Below are positions 45,053 to 54,002 of a stretch of DNA of 64,000 nt, piece by piece. Every line of letters begins with the position of its first letter. Position 1 is the stretch's first letter. A model generated the notes under the pieces. The model saw only the letters and a list, made by a program, of their open reading frames with translations, did no database searches and had not been told where the DNA came from. Both the position numbers and the translations under genes were made by a program. The stretch is from Crocinitomicaceae bacterium (GTDB lineage Bacteria > Bacteroidota > Bacteroidia > Flavobacteriales_D > Crocinitomicaceae), in contig JAHENC010000005.1 in the NCBI GenBank assembly GCA_024643365.1, positions 62,001-126,000 of the forward strand, in the 5' to 3' direction.

Positions 45053-45185
45053 TTAGTTGTAATTGTGTTTCGTTATAATTCGTTTTAGCAGGCTAAATTT
45101 AGCAAATAATAAACGAAGTAACAATAAAACAGTTGCCTAATGAGTTCAAGAATGAGCAAAAAATAAATAAATAAATTAGTGTTTA

Positions 45186-46520
45186 CTAAAATTCGAAGCT
45201 CTCCATAAATTTAGTCGTGAAATTTCCTTTACAGAAATCTTCATTTTGCATCAATTTTTGATGAAAAGGAATGGTTGTTTTCACACCGCCGATAACATAT
45301 TCTCCAAGTGCGCGTTTCATTTTAGCAATCGCTTCTTCACGTGTTTGTGCAACAACGATTAATTTGGAGATCATTGAGTCGTAATTTGGTGGAATCGTGT
45401 ATCCCGCATATACGTGTGCATCAATTCGAATTCCATGTCCACCCGGACAGTGGTAATCGGTAATTTTCCCCGGACAAGGTCTAAAGTCCTTGTATGGATC
45501 TTCTGCATTGATACGACATTGAATCGCATGCATTTGTGGATAATAATTTTTACCAGAAATTTTATGTCCAGCGGCAATTAAAATCTGCTCTTTAATCAAG
45601 TCAAAATTAATTACCTCTTCGGTGATCGTATGCTCAACTTGAATACGTGTGTTCATTTCCATAAAGTAGAAATCACGGTTTTTATCAACTAAAAACTCAA
45701 CCGTTCCCACACCTTCGTATTTCACTGCTTTAGCTGCCTTAATGGCTGCTTCACCCATACGCTCACGAAGTTCATCTGTCATAAACGGCGAAGGTGTTTC
45801 CTCCACTAATTTCTGATGACGACGTTGAATAGAACAATCTCTTTCAGATAAGTGACATGCATTTCCGAATTGATCGCCGGCAATTTGAATTTCAATATGA
45901 CGTGGTTCTTCGATGTACTTTTCCATGTAGATTCCATCGTTTCCAAATGCAGCGCCTGCTTCTTGACGTGCGGAATCCCATGCTCCTTGAAGTTCACTTT
46001 CCTCCCAAACGATGCGCATTCCTTTACCCCCACCTCCAGCTGTTGCTTTCAAGATGACAGGATATTTAATCGCTTTGGCTTCCACCATCGCTTGCGCAAC
46101 ATCTTTTAATAATCCAACGGATCCAGGAATACATGGTACACCAGCAGCAATCATGGTTGCTTTTGCCGTTGCTTTATCTCCCATCCCTGCAATTTGTTCT
46201 GGAAGAGCACCAATAAATTTAATTCCATGTTCTTGACAAACACGGGAAAATTTCTCGTTTTCAGACAAGAATCCGTATCCTGGGTGAATGGCATCTGCAT
46301 TCGTAATTTCTGCAGCTGCGATAATATTAGGTATGGACAAGTATGATTTCGCCGATACTGGTGGACCGATACATACTGCTTCGTCAGCAAAGCGAACTGG
46401 TAAACTATCCTTATCAGCAGTAGAGTAAACAGCGACTGTTTTAATACCCATTTCTTTACAGGTACGAATCACACGCAAAGCGATTTCACCGCGATTGGCG
46501 ATTAGAATTTTCTTAAACAT
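45186..46520 (-). CDS. accC: Acetyl-CoA carboxylase biotin carboxylase subunit AccC
   Basis: Carboxylates biotin on the carrier AccB with ATP and bicarbonate, the first half of malonyl-CoA synthesis. The 444-residue protein begins [20 protein letters not shown] and has the ATP-grasp glycine-rich loop [12 protein letters not shown] (~159-170), [12 protein letters not shown] and [11 protein letters not shown] (~285). It starts 22 bases after accB ends and is therefore the terminal gene of the pepA-to-accC run. The carboxyltransferase genes accA and accD are not in this window, as is common in Bacteroidota. Confidence 0.97.
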   Translation of the reverse strand: MFKKILIANRGEIALRVIRTCKEMGIKTVAVYSTADKDSLPVRFADEAVCIGPPVSAKSYLSIPNIIAAAEITNADAIHPGYGFLSENEKFSRVCQEHGIKFIGALPEQIAGMGDKATAKATMIAAGVPCIPGSVGLLKDVAQAMVEAKAIKYPVILKATAGGGGKGMRIVWEESELQGAWDSARQEAGAAFGNDGIYMEKYIEEPRHIEIQIAGDQFGNACHLSERDCSIQRRHQKLVEETPSPFMTDELRERMGEAAIKAAKAVKYEGVGTVEFLVDKNRDFYFMEMNTRIQVEHTITEEVINFDLIKEQILIAAGHKISGKNYYPQMHAIQCRINAEDPYKDFRPCPGKITDYHCPGGHGIRIDAHVYAGYTIPPNYDSMISKLIVVAQTREEAIAKMKRALGEYVIGGVKTTIPFHQKLMQNEDFCKGNFTTKFMESFEF

Positions 46521-46542
46521 AAAGGAAGATTTTTTGCAGCAA

Positions 46543-47016
46543 TTAAGCTGGATCTACTAAAAATAGTGGCTGATCGTAATCTACAGGACTTGCATTGTCT
46601 ACAAGAACTTTAACAATTTTACCAGAAATTTCTGATTCAATTTCGTTAAATGTTTTCATTGCTTCAATGATGCAAAGTTTATCTCCTGGTTGAATAGTGC
46701 TTCCAACGTTTACAAAAGCATCTTTGTCTGGTCCAGGAGTACGGTAAAATGTTCCAATCATTGGAGATTTCACCGTAATGTAACGTGATTCATCCGTGTT
46801 TTCTGCAGCAGCAACAGGAGTTGCAGCAACCGGTGCTGGAGCAGCAGCTTGTGGAGCCATTGCTACTGGAGCAGCAGCTTGCACATAAACTGGTTGTTCA
46901 CTGAAAGACGTTCCATTTTCAATGGCAATTTTAAATCCTTCGTTTTCAATTTCAATTTTACCAATTCCTGACTTAGAAACAAGTTTAATTAGGTCTTTGA
47001 TTTCTTCTAAATTCAT
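46543..47016 (-). CDS. accB: Acetyl-CoA carboxylase biotin carboxyl carrier protein AccB
   Basis: Biotin carrier of acetyl-CoA carboxylase. In the 157-residue protein an N-terminal domain (1-~45) leads into an Ala/Pro-rich hinge (~45-72, with repeats of AAAP and VAA), then the biotinyl domain. The modified Lys is residue 121 in [14 protein letters not shown]; the usual EAMKLMNEI has Thr-Phe here in place of Leu-Met. It is immediately upstream of accC, so carrier and carboxylase are made together. A -7 box lies in the 31-base gap after fabH. Confidence 0.97.
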   Translation of the reverse strand: MNLEEIKDLIKLVSKSGIGKIEIENEGFKIAIENGTSFSEQPVYVQAAAPVAMAPQAAAPAPVAATPVAAAENTDESRYITVKSPMIGTFYRTPGPDKDAFVNVGSTIQPGDKLCIIEAMKTFNEIESEISGKIVKVLVDNASPVDYDQPLFLVDPA

Positions 47017-47033
47017 AACAATGATTTGTTTTG

Positions 47034-47041
47034 CAAAATTA
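47034..47041 (-). promoter_or_regulatory. -7 box TAATTTTG between fabH and accB
   Basis: Exact TAnnTTTG match on the minus strand, 17 bases before the accB ATG, just downstream of the fabH stop codon. It could allow accB-accC expression apart from plsX-fabH. Confidence 0.5.
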
Positions 47042-47047
47042 CTAATA

Positions 47048-48037
47048 TTATGAGTTATAAGCCCATTTCAAATAAATAGCTCCCCATGTAAATCCACCAC
47101 CAAAAGCGGATAAAATAAGTGTATCTCCTTTTTTCAATTGTTTTTCATAGTCCCACAAACATAATGGCAATGTACCCGCAGTTGTGTTTCCGTATTTTTC
47201 GATGTTGATCATCACTTTTTCTTTGGATAGCCCCATTCGATTTGCCGTTGCATCAATGATGCGCAAGTTTGCTTGATGTGGTACTAACCATTGAACATCA
47301 TCGGATGTCAAACTATTTTTTTCCATGATTTTAGCTGAAACATCTGCCATATTTGTTACGGCAAATTTGAAGACGCTTTGTCCTTCTTGTTTCACATAAT
47401 GCATTCTGTTTTCAACTGTTTCAATACTTGCAGGATGTAAAGATCCTCCGGCTGGTTGAACTAAGAATTCGCGACCAGATCCATCTGAATGCAAAATAAA
47501 GTCTTGTAATCCAAGACCTTCTGTATTTGGCTCAAGTAAAACTGCACCTGCTCCATCACCAAAAATCACACATGTCGTACGATCTTGATAATCCACAATA
47601 GAAGTCATCTTATCGACACCAACTACAATTACTTTTTTGTATTTTCCTGTTTCAATGAATTGAGATCCTGTTGCAAGTGCAAAAAGAAAACCTGAACAAG
47701 CAGCATTAACATCAAAAGACCACGCGTTTTTCATTCCTGTTTTGTCACTCAAGATATTCGCTGTACTCGGGAAAGGGTGATCAGGTGTAACCGTTCCACA
47801 AATAACTAAATCGATTTCCATTGGATCGATTCCTTTTTTTTCTAAAAGTTGCTTAACGGCCGCCGCCGCCATATCAGATGAGGCTCCGTTACGCATGATG
47901 CGACGTTCTTTGATTCCCGTTCGTGAAGTAATCCACTCATCAGAAGTATCCACAAATTTGGATAAATCCTCGTTACTTAAAATGTCCTCTGGAACGTATC
48001 CTTGTACTGCCGTAATTGCTGCTGTAAGTTTATTCAT
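47048..48037 (-). CDS. fabH: Beta-ketoacyl-ACP synthase III FabH
   Basis: Starts fatty-acid synthesis by condensing an acyl-CoA primer with malonyl-ACP. The catalytic triad is intact: Cys114 ([10 protein letters not shown]), His254 (VPHQANLRI) and Asn284 ([10 protein letters not shown]). The 329-residue length is normal. It starts three bases after plsX ends on the same strand and is followed by accB and accC, joining primer use, phospholipid entry and malonyl-CoA supply in one transcript. The primer preference (acetyl or branched-chain) is not readable here. Confidence 0.97.
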   Translation of the reverse strand: MNKLTAAITAVQGYVPEDILSNEDLSKFVDTSDEWITSRTGIKERRIMRNGASSDMAAAAVKQLLEKKGIDPMEIDLVICGTVTPDHPFPSTANILSDKTGMKNAWSFDVNAACSGFLFALATGSQFIETGKYKKVIVVGVDKMTSIVDYQDRTTCVIFGDGAGAVLLEPNTEGLGLQDFILHSDGSGREFLVQPAGGSLHPASIETVENRMHYVKQEGQSVFKFAVTNMADVSAKIMEKNSLTSDDVQWLVPHQANLRIIDATANRMGLSKEKVMINIEKYGNTTAGTLPLCLWDYEKQLKKGDTLILSAFGGGFTWGAIYLKWAYNS

Positions 48038-48040
48038 CTC

Positions 48041-48979
48041 TTAGTTAAATGCATCGTTTATTTTCGTTGCTAATCCTGAAGCGGCCACTTCGTAGGAATG
48101 TAACAACATATTTTTGATGGCAATATCATTGGAAATACCATGACCAATAACGGCATTTCCTTTCACACCTAAAATCGGTGTCCCGCCGTAATTTTCGTAA
48201 TTAAAACGATCAAAATATTCATCGCGTATTCCGCGTTTGCGCATGAGCGTATAAATTCCCTCTGCCTCTTTCAAAACAATATTACCCGTAAATCCGTCAC
48301 AAACGATCACATCTGCAACACCAGTAAACAAATCTCTACCTTCAATATTTCCGGTAAAGTTGAGTTCATCTGATTCTGAAAGTAATTTGTAAGCAGCAAT
48401 GGTTAAAAGATTTCCTTTCGAGTCTTCTTCGCCAATGTTTAACAATGCTACTCTTGGGTTTTCAACTCCGTGAACGTGTTGAGAATACAGTGCCCCCAAT
48501 ACCGCAAATTGATACAGAACATCAGCTTTACAATCCGCATTTGATCCAACATCTAGTAAAATGGCTTGAGACCCATCTAAACATGGAAGTGTTGAAGTAA
48601 TGCATGGACGTATGATTCCTGGAACTGTGTTCAATTTATACATGGCTCCAACCAACATTGCGCCGGTGTTACCTGTACTAGCAAAAACATCTAAATTCGA
48701 TTTAGCGAGTAAATCGAAACCTATTGCAATAGAACTATTCGGTTTTTTTGGAATCGCCCGAGTTGGGTGATCGTGATAAGTAATTACCTCGGGTGCGTGC
48801 ACCACTTCAAAACCGTTAAAGTCTTTTCCGCGGTTAGCAAACTCACTTCGAATAATTTCTTCATCACCAAGCAAAACAATGGTTACATCATTGGACAGAA
48901 CTTCTCTCGCCAATAATGCACCATCAATAGTTGCTTTGGGAGCGAAATCGCCCCCTGAGATATCTAGACCAATCCTCAT
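48041..48979 (-). CDS. plsX: Phosphate acyltransferase PlsX
   Basis: Converts acyl-ACP to acyl-phosphate for the PlsY acyltransferase of phospholipid synthesis. The 312-residue protein begins MRIGLDISGGDFAPKATIDG (canonical members start with a similar xDxxGGD-x-AP motif) and contains STGNTGAMLVGAM (~110) and VCDGFTGNIVLKEAEG near the C-terminal third. It sits between rpmF and fabH, the arrangement conserved across many bacteria. Three bases separate it from fabH and 20 from rpmF. Confidence 0.97.
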   Translation of the reverse strand: MRIGLDISGGDFAPKATIDGALLAREVLSNDVTIVLLGDEEIIRSEFANRGKDFNGFEVVHAPEVITYHDHPTRAIPKKPNSSIAIGFDLLAKSNLDVFASTGNTGAMLVGAMYKLNTVPGIIRPCITSTLPCLDGSQAILLDVGSNADCKADVLYQFAVLGALYSQHVHGVENPRVALLNIGEEDSKGNLLTIAAYKLLSESDELNFTGNIEGRDLFTGVADVIVCDGFTGNIVLKEAEGIYTLMRKRGIRDEYFDRFNYENYGGTPILGVKGNAVIGHGISNDIAIKNMLLHSYEVAASGLATKINDAFN

Positions 48980-48999
48980 TTAGAAAACGAGATGGTTCC

Positions 49000-49194
49000 T
49001 TACTCTACTGTTGATTCTTTTTCTGCAACTACTTTACCTCTGTAGTATAATTTCCCTTCATGCCAGTGTGCATGGTGAAATAAATGAGGCTGACCTGTTG
49101 TAGGGCATGTTGCCACTTGATGAGCAGTCGCTTTTTTGTGCGTTCTACGTTTGTCACGTCTTGTTGTGGAAATTCTGCGTTTAGGATGCGCCAT
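49000..49194 (-). CDS. rpmF: 50S ribosomal protein bL32
   Basis: A 64-residue large-subunit protein. It begins [20 protein letters not shown], the strongly basic N-terminal tail that lies at the peptidyl-transferase end of the subunit. Only one Cys ([19 protein letters not shown]) is present, so this is the form without the four-Cys zinc ribbon. It follows the DUF177 gene by 15 bases, the usual YceD-rpmF-plsX-fabH order, which couples ribosome and membrane synthesis. Confidence 0.97.
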   Translation of the reverse strand: MAHPKRRISTTRRDKRRTHKKATAHQVATCPTTGQPHLFHHAHWHEGKLYYRGKVVAEKESTVE

Positions 49195-49209
49195 AACTAT
49201 GTATTTATA

Positions 49210-49719
49210 TCAATTTAAATTCTTTAATGCTGCCCATCGTGGGTCAATATTGTCTTTATCATCTTTGGTATCAGGTTTCGACATGTATTGTTCAATTAGT
49301 CTAACCATTTCCTCGTTGCATTCATTTTTTTTGTGAGCCGATCGTGCTGGCAATGCCAACATAATCATTTCATATATCGATTGTTGAACTTCGATTTCAT
49401 AGCTTTCTTTTGGAATAACAATCAAATTTTCATCCTCAGATTCCTCGTCACCAAACAAGTAGTAAACAGTCAAATCACCTTTGATTTTTTGACTCATTTC
49501 CTCATTACATCTAGCACAAGCAACTGAAACAACTCCTTTGACTTCGAAACTAGCTACAAGCATTGTTTCTTTTTTCTCCAAGTTTAATTTCACTACTAAT
49601 TTCCCGTCATCAACCAATGAATACGGCAAAGATTCAAAGAACGTTTTGTCTAAAGCAAAATCGAAAAGATGTTGTCCTAGCTTTAATCCAACAAATGGTA
49701 TCGTGTAAGGACTTATCAT
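49210..49719 (-). CDS. DUF177 (YceD-like) protein
   Basis: A 169-residue protein of the DUF177/YceD family found upstream of rpmF in most bacteria. The family signature is in VSVACARCNEEMSQKIKGDL (~82-101), with a Cys-x-x-Cys pair, and a second Cys lies near KKNECNEEM (~134-142). In other bacteria this family is linked to 23S rRNA processing or ribosome assembly; the exact role here is inferred only from position. It starts 63 bases after pdxA ends. Confidence 0.85.
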   Translation of the reverse strand: MISPYTIPFVGLKLGQHLFDFALDKTFFESLPYSLVDDGKLVVKLNLEKKETMLVASFEVKGVVSVACARCNEEMSQKIKGDLTVYYLFGDEESEDENLIVIPKESYEIEVQQSIYEMIMLALPARSAHKKNECNEEMVRLIEQYMSKPDTKDDKDNIDPRWAALKNLN

Positions 49720-49782
49720 ATCGTTTTTACAATGAACAAAAATGAATCCGCGAAATTATAAAATTTATTTCGAATTTTAAAA

Positions 49783-50895
49783 TTATATCGGACGATCAGA
49801 CTCTTTTTTCCCGCGTTCTTCCTTTGAGAAGGGTAGAGGATTTGAATGAATCTGCTTATTAAACTTTCTATTTTTAAAAATCTCAACGGCTAAATACATG
49901 GCACTTCGCATGGATAATTCATTCGCTAAATTTTTACCGGCGATGTCAAATGCTGTCCCGTGATCTGGTGATGTTCGAACAATTGGGAGGTCAGCAGTGA
50001 AGTTCACTCCGTCATCAAATGCCAATGCTTTAAATGCCGTAAGTCCTTGATCGTGATACATCGCAAGGATTCCATCGAACTGATTTTTTAAATCTGAACC
50101 AAAGAATCCATCAGCAGGAAACGGTCCAAATGCCAAAACCCCTTTGTTTTTTGCTTGCTGTATTGCAGGGGAAATAATCTCTTGTTCCTCAGCTCCTAAT
50201 TTGCCATTTTCTCCGGCATGTGGGTTTAATCCAAACACGGCAATTCTAGGCTTAACAATTCCGAAATCTTTTTTCAAGGATTGTTCGAATTTCTCAATTT
50301 TAGAGAGAATTCCTTCTTTATTAAGGGCCGAACTAACGTCTTTAATGGGAATATGTGTTGTTACCAAGGCAACTTTGAGTCTTTCTGAAACTAAAATCAT
50401 CAATGCTTCTGGAACGCCCGACATATCCGCCAGGTATTCTGTGTGTCCAGGGAATTGGAATCCAGCTTTTTGAATGGCATCTTTACTAAATGGACTTGTT
50501 ACCAATACATCAATTTTCCCTTCGGATAAATCTTGAGTGGCAGCTTCCAAAGATTTGAACGCATATGAACCTCCCGTTGCAGTAGCTTCTCCAACTTGTA
50601 ATTCTACATCTTCATTCCAAATGTTGATGACATTGATTTTTTTAGCTTGGATTTCACTCGCATCCTTACAGGAAGTATATTGAAAATCTTGAAGCTCTAG
50701 CAACTTTTTGTAGTGTGAAATGATCTTGGTTGACCCGTAAATCACAGGAGTAAAATCACCCAAGATACGATTGTCCTTCAATGCTTTCAAAGTGACTTCT
50801 GGACCAATTCCATTCAAGTCACCGAGTGTGATGCCGACTTTGTACAATTCCTTAGTTGAAACTGGCTCTTTCGTTGTTCCTTGTTCTTTATCCAT
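49783..50895 (-). CDS. pdxA: 4-hydroxythreonine-4-phosphate dehydrogenase PdxA
   Basis: NAD-dependent step of the DXP-dependent vitamin B6 pathway. The 370-residue protein contains KVGITLGDLNGIGPEVTLKA (~18-38). The metal-binding His residues are in FPGHTEYLADMSG (~160), GLNPHAGENG (~218) and MYHDQGLTAFKAL (~280). The N-terminal ~17 residues (MDKEQGTTKEPVSTK) and the basic C-terminal tail are poorly conserved extras. Its ATG overlaps the pepA stop codon in TAATG, so it is translationally coupled to pepA. It shares the precursor DXP pathway with dxr elsewhere in the window. Confidence 0.96.
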   Translation of the reverse strand: MDKEQGTTKEPVSTKELYKVGITLGDLNGIGPEVTLKALKDNRILGDFTPVIYGSTKIISHYKKLLELQDFQYTSCKDASEIQAKKINVINIWNEDVELQVGEATATGGSYAFKSLEAATQDLSEGKIDVLVTSPFSKDAIQKAGFQFPGHTEYLADMSGVPEALMILVSERLKVALVTTHIPIKDVSSALNKEGILSKIEKFEQSLKKDFGIVKPRIAVFGLNPHAGENGKLGAEEQEIISPAIQQAKNKGVLAFGPFPADGFFGSDLKNQFDGILAMYHDQGLTAFKALAFDDGVNFTADLPIVRTSPDHGTAFDIAGKNLANELSMRSAMYLAVEIFKNRKFNKQIHSNPLPFSKEERGKKESDRPI

Positions 50896-52283
50896 TATTT
50901 ATAACGATTTTTCAAGAATTGGTACAGCAAACGAACGCCCGCTCCTGTTCCTCCATCTCCTTTATAATTTTCTTTTGAATCCAACCAAGCTGGACCCGCA
51001 ATATCCATGTGAATATAGGGAGCTTTCACAAAATGCTCTAAAAATTTTCCCGCAGAGATCATTCCAGCATTTGGACCTCCAATATTTTTCATGTCTGCGA
51101 TTTTTGATTTCATGTGTGCCTTGTAATCGTCCCAGAATGGAAAACGAACAACGCGCTCATGAACGTCAAATCCAATTTTTTCTAAATCATGAAAGTACGT
51201 ATCATCTGCATTTCCCATGATAATTGTTGCTTCCGTGCCAATTGCTCTCAAGGCTGCTCCTGTTAATGTCGCGGCGTCAATAACAATTTCTGGATCATAT
51301 TTGGCAGAGTAGGCTAACGCATCTGCTAAGATCATTCTTCCTTCTGCATCGGTATTTAGCACCTCGATTGTTGTTCCATCAAACATAGTGATAACATCAC
51401 CGGGTGTGTAGGCATTTCCACCAGGACGATTATCAGTTGCTGGGATGAGTCCAACGATATGAACAGGGAGTTTTTGCAGAGCAGCGTAGTAAATCACTGC
51501 GGCCATTGTTGCTCCACCGGCCATGTCACCTTTCATCGTATCCATAGAACCAGCAGTTGGTTTTAAACTGAGTCCACCAGTGTCGTAAACGACTCCTTTC
51601 CCAACTAAAACGACTGGTTTTTGATTCACCGCGTTGTCCGGTTTGTATTCGGCAATGGTAAACGTTGGTGGATCAATTGAACCTTTATTTACTGCAAGGA
51701 GACCACCCATTTTCAGGGATTCTATTTGCGTTTTCCCAAGTACATTCACTTGAAATCCAGCCTCTTCACCGAGTTTTGAAATCGATTCAGCTAATTGTTC
51801 TGCGTTCAAATGTGAAACAGGTGTATTGACCATATCACGTGTCCAGAAAACTGCTTTAGACATCGACATCAATTCGGAAACTTGCTCACTAGTTAAAGAG
51901 GCATCTACGAAAATTTGTTTGAATTTGTAGTCTTTTGGTTTTGAGAAGTGTTGCGTAAATCGGTAGCTCGATAAAAGAAGTCCTTCGCACAAAGCGTATA
52001 AGGCAGCATTATTTGACCCGAAGAGTTTTATTCCTTCTTCTGTATCGCAAATCAATCCTTCTATCGTATTTCCCAAAACGCGAATTTCTTCTGCTTTTTG
52101 ATCTGTTTTTACTAAAAAAGTAAAGCCTTCTGAGCTTTTGAAATAGTCAAATTTCTTATCGCTTGATTGAAAACCTGAAATGCTTTCCGTGGTTAATCCT
52201 GAGATTTGCGTTGCGCTTGTTTCAAGTAAATAGATTTTTGAAGCACAATAGTTGGCTTCAGTGGAATGTATCAGTTGAATCAT
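50895..52283 (-). CDS. pepA: Leucyl aminopeptidase, M17 family
   Basis: Two-metal cytosolic aminopeptidase that removes N-terminal residues from peptides. The 462-residue protein has a divergent N-terminal domain and a catalytic domain beginning near residue 150. Metal ligands and the catalytic Lys/Arg are in VVLVGKGVVYDTGGLSLKP (~228-246), MKGDMAGGATMAAVIYYAA and the family signature NTDAEGRMILADAL (~315-328). It heads the run to accC; its stop codon overlaps the pdxA start. The symbol follows the M17 family and does not imply the DNA-binding role of E. coli PepA. Confidence 0.9.
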   Translation of the reverse strand: MIQLIHSTEANYCASKIYLLETSATQISGLTTESISGFQSSDKKFDYFKSSEGFTFLVKTDQKAEEIRVLGNTIEGLICDTEEGIKLFGSNNAALYALCEGLLLSSYRFTQHFSKPKDYKFKQIFVDASLTSEQVSELMSMSKAVFWTRDMVNTPVSHLNAEQLAESISKLGEEAGFQVNVLGKTQIESLKMGGLLAVNKGSIDPPTFTIAEYKPDNAVNQKPVVLVGKGVVYDTGGLSLKPTAGSMDTMKGDMAGGATMAAVIYYAALQKLPVHIVGLIPATDNRPGGNAYTPGDVITMFDGTTIEVLNTDAEGRMILADALAYSAKYDPEIVIDAATLTGAALRAIGTEATIIMGNADDTYFHDLEKIGFDVHERVVRFPFWDDYKAHMKSKIADMKNIGGPNAGMISAGKFLEHFVKAPYIHMDIAGPAWLDSKENYKGDGGTGAGVRLLYQFLKNRYK

Positions 52284-52297
52284 GATTCGAATTTTTA

Positions 52298-52305
52298 CAA
52301 AGGTA
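52298..52305 (-). promoter_or_regulatory. -7 box TACCTTTG of the pepA-accC run
   Basis: Exact TAnnTTTG match on the minus strand, 14 bases before the pepA ATG at 52283, inside the 27-base gap after mutY. Confidence 0.55.
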
Positions 52306-52310
52306 GTAAG

Positions 52311-53345
52311 TTATCTTGCTTGGGAATGAAAAATATCAAGTCCATAATCTTCTAAAAAACGGTCGATTGCTCTGGGGATTGGATATTGGTGTAAATCCTC
52401 TATTCGTACAAGCTCTCCGTCCTCTTGTTTATTCGCGGCTCGAACAACAAAATGACAAAATAAATGTTGATGCGAAAGTACATGACGGTATTCTTTCGAC
52501 TGAAAGTTTGATGATATGGATACCAAGTACTGCTCTTTTTCTGCTGAACTTTGAAATTCTTTCAGCGGAAATTGATATAAATGCTGCCAAATATCCTTTT
52601 CATTTCTTTTTTGAAGGAACATCCATCCTTTTTTTGGTTGCATCAACTCAAAGACGAAAAATCGTTGTCTTACCGACTGTTTTTTCAACTTGACAGGAAG
52701 ATGTCCAATCGTCTTGTGAGCATATCCCAGACAGTAAACGGTAAGTGGACATTCGCCACATAATGGTTGGGTAGGCTTACAATGCAAAGCGCCAAATTCC
52801 ATCATGGCTTGGTTGAACATGCCGGGATTTTTTTGGTCCAAAAGCTCGTTCGCGAATTTCTCGAAATCTTTTTTTCCTTGAGTGGAGTTTATAGGAGTAT
52901 CCCAATTGTGTAAGCGGCTCAATACACGAAAAACGTTTCCATCCAATACGGCATGCGGCAAGTCATATGAAAAAGAGGCAATCGCTGCCGCTGTGTATGG
53001 ACCAACGCCTTTCAATTTTAGCAAGCCCTCGTAACTATTTGGAAAAGTACCATCACATTCTTCCACAATCTGTTTTGCAGTGCGGTGCAAATTCCGAGCT
53101 CGACTGTAATACCCGAGTCCTTGCCATAAATTCAACACCACTTGTTCATCTGCTTTTGCGAGATCAAACACGGTGGGAAAAGTGTTTATGAATTTAAAAT
53201 AATACGCCATTCCTTGCTCTACACGTGTTTGTTGAAGGATGATTTCACTGAGCCAAATGAAATACGGATTCGTTGTTTCGCGCCAAGGAAGTGGTCGCTT
53301 GTGGATGCGATACCAGTTGCTTAACTCACGTTGAATTTGCTCCAT
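52311..53345 (-). CDS. mutY: A/G-specific adenine glycosylase MutY
   Basis: Removes adenine mispaired with 8-oxoguanine. The 344-residue product starts MEQIQRELSNWYRIHKRPLP; a frame from 53417 would put the signal-less tail across the HU promoter. The helix-hairpin-helix motif LKGVGPYTAAAIASF (111-125) is followed by the catalytic Asp135 in AVLDGNVFR, with Glu34 in SEIILQQT. Four Cys at 189, 196, 199 and 205 (C-x6-C-x2-C-x5-C) form the [4Fe-4S] cluster. A C-terminal NUDIX-like domain follows from ~residue 220. The gene is divergent from the HU-family gene. Confidence 0.96.
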   Translation of the reverse strand: MEQIQRELSNWYRIHKRPLPWRETTNPYFIWLSEIILQQTRVEQGMAYYFKFINTFPTVFDLAKADEQVVLNLWQGLGYYSRARNLHRTAKQIVEECDGTFPNSYEGLLKLKGVGPYTAAAIASFSYDLPHAVLDGNVFRVLSRLHNWDTPINSTQGKKDFEKFANELLDQKNPGMFNQAMMEFGALHCKPTQPLCGECPLTVYCLGYAHKTIGHLPVKLKKQSVRQRFFVFELMQPKKGWMFLQKRNEKDIWQHLYQFPLKEFQSSAEKEQYLVSISSNFQSKEYRHVLSHQHLFCHFVVRAANKQEDGELVRIEDLHQYPIPRAIDRFLEDYGLDIFHSQAR

Positions 53346-53401
53346 TTGAAAATTTTTGAGAAAAAAAACAGGAAAATTAACAATATAAAGTTTCTGTGAT
53401 A

Positions 53402-53409
53402 TACTTTTG
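53402..53409 (+). promoter_or_regulatory. -7 box TACTTTTG of the HU-family gene
   Basis: Exact TAnnTTTG match followed by CACC, as in the small-protein promoter at 53760. It lies 34 bases before the ATG at 53444. Confidence 0.55.
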
Positions 53410-53443
53410 CACCGCATTAAAAATCAATTAACATCAAGAAAAT

Positions 53444-53734
53444 ATGACTAAAGCGGATATCGTAGCAGACATTGCAGAAGAAACAGGATTAGAAAGAAAC
53501 GAAGCTCTTAGAGCAGTTGAGGCATTTATGAACTCAATCAAAGCATCGTTAGCGAAAGGGAATAATGTCTATTTAAGAGGGTTTGGTAGTTTCATCGTGA
53601 AAGAACGCGCACAGAAAACTGGCCGTAACATCTCGAAAAATACGACAATCATCATCCCCGCTCACAACATTCCGTCTTTCAAACCATCAAAAGTATTTAT
53701 TGATGAAGTAAAGAATAAGGTAAGCGTGAAATAA
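53444..53734 (+). CDS. HU/IHF-family DNA-binding protein
   Basis: A 96-residue nucleoid protein. The dimerisation helices (MTKADIVADIAEETGLERNE) are followed by the conserved LRGFGSFIVKERAQKTGRNI, which leads into the DNA-binding beta-arm around residues 60-78, here KNTTIIIPAHNIPSFKPSK with the Pro that intercalates between base pairs. It resembles the small HU subfamily of Bacteroidota. Single gene with its own promoter and terminator, divergent from mutY. Whether it binds specific sites cannot be told. Confidence 0.93.
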   Translation: MTKADIVADIAEETGLERNEALRAVEAFMNSIKASLAKGNNVYLRGFGSFIVKERAQKTGRNISKNTTIIIPAHNIPSFKPSKVFIDEVKNKVSVK

Positions 53735-53759
53735 GATTTCGATATTTCAAAATTTTATT

Positions 53760-53767
53760 TATCTTTG
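53760..53767 (+). promoter_or_regulatory. -7 box TATCTTTG, abutting the HU terminator hairpin
   Basis: Exact TAnnTTTG match with a TTTC 19 bases upstream at 53737-53740, one base off the -33 TTTG. Its last base is the first base of the hairpin at 53767, so a transcript starting about five to ten bases downstream would begin inside the left arm of that hairpin. Likely promoter of the 30-residue basic protein and rng. Confidence 0.6.
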
Positions 53768-53799
53768 CACTCCCTTTTCTGAGGGGGTGCATTTTTTTT
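53767..53799 (+). terminator. Rho-independent terminator after the HU-family gene
   Basis: GCACTCCC (53767-53774) pairs with GGGGGTGC (53783-53790), eight pairs including one G-T, with a short loop, followed by eight T residues at 53792-53799. Confidence 0.75.
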
Positions 53800-53827
53800 A
53801 GATTCAAGTAACACTAAAATATATATT

Positions 53828-53920
53828 ATGCCAAGCGGTAAAAAAAGAAAAAGACATAAAATGGCTACGCACAAGCGTAAAAAACGTCTTAGAAAAAATC
53901 GTCACAAGAAGAAGAAGTAA
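53828..53920 (+). CDS. 30-residue highly basic protein, possible ribosomal protein
   Basis: A tiny ORF, missed by ordinary length cutoffs, encoding 30 residues of which 18 are Lys or Arg and four are His, with no acidic residue. It begins MPSGKKRKRHKMATHKRKKR and ends in four Lys. The sequence resembles a small conserved protein I remember from Bacteroidota genomes at a similar place; I believe a comparable protein was found on a Flavobacterium ribosome (bL38), but that recall needs checking. Its own promoter, a terminator-like hairpin after it and its position in front of rng, an RNA-processing enzyme, all support it as real. Role inferred: ribosomal-subunit or RNA-binding protein. Confidence 0.7.
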   Translation: MPSGKKRKRHKMATHKRKKRLRKNRHKKKK

Positions 53921-53948
53921 GAACTTCTTAATTTGAGAAGAAAAGGAG

Positions 53949-53971
53949 GCTCATTGATTCTTTCAGTGAGC
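53949..53971 (+). terminator. Hairpin between the small basic gene and rng
   Basis: GCTCATTGA (53949-53957) pairs with TCAGTGAGC (53963-53971), nine pairs with one wobble and a five-base loop, followed by TTTCATTGTTT. It could be a weak terminator or an attenuator that reduces rng expression. Confidence 0.45.
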
Positions 53972-54002
53972 TTTCATTGTTTCATCCTGTAAACTTCTAA
54001 TT

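Noticed and set aside
45155-45175. Short AAAT/AAATA repeat in the gap before accC's neighbour
   Set aside because: Simple AT-rich sequence without a regular unit or pairing; nothing beyond base composition supports a function.
53941-53955. AAAAGGAGG, resembling a Shine-Dalgarno sequence
   Set aside because: No start codon follows at the correct distance; the next gene starts at 54003 and Bacteroidota rarely use such sites.
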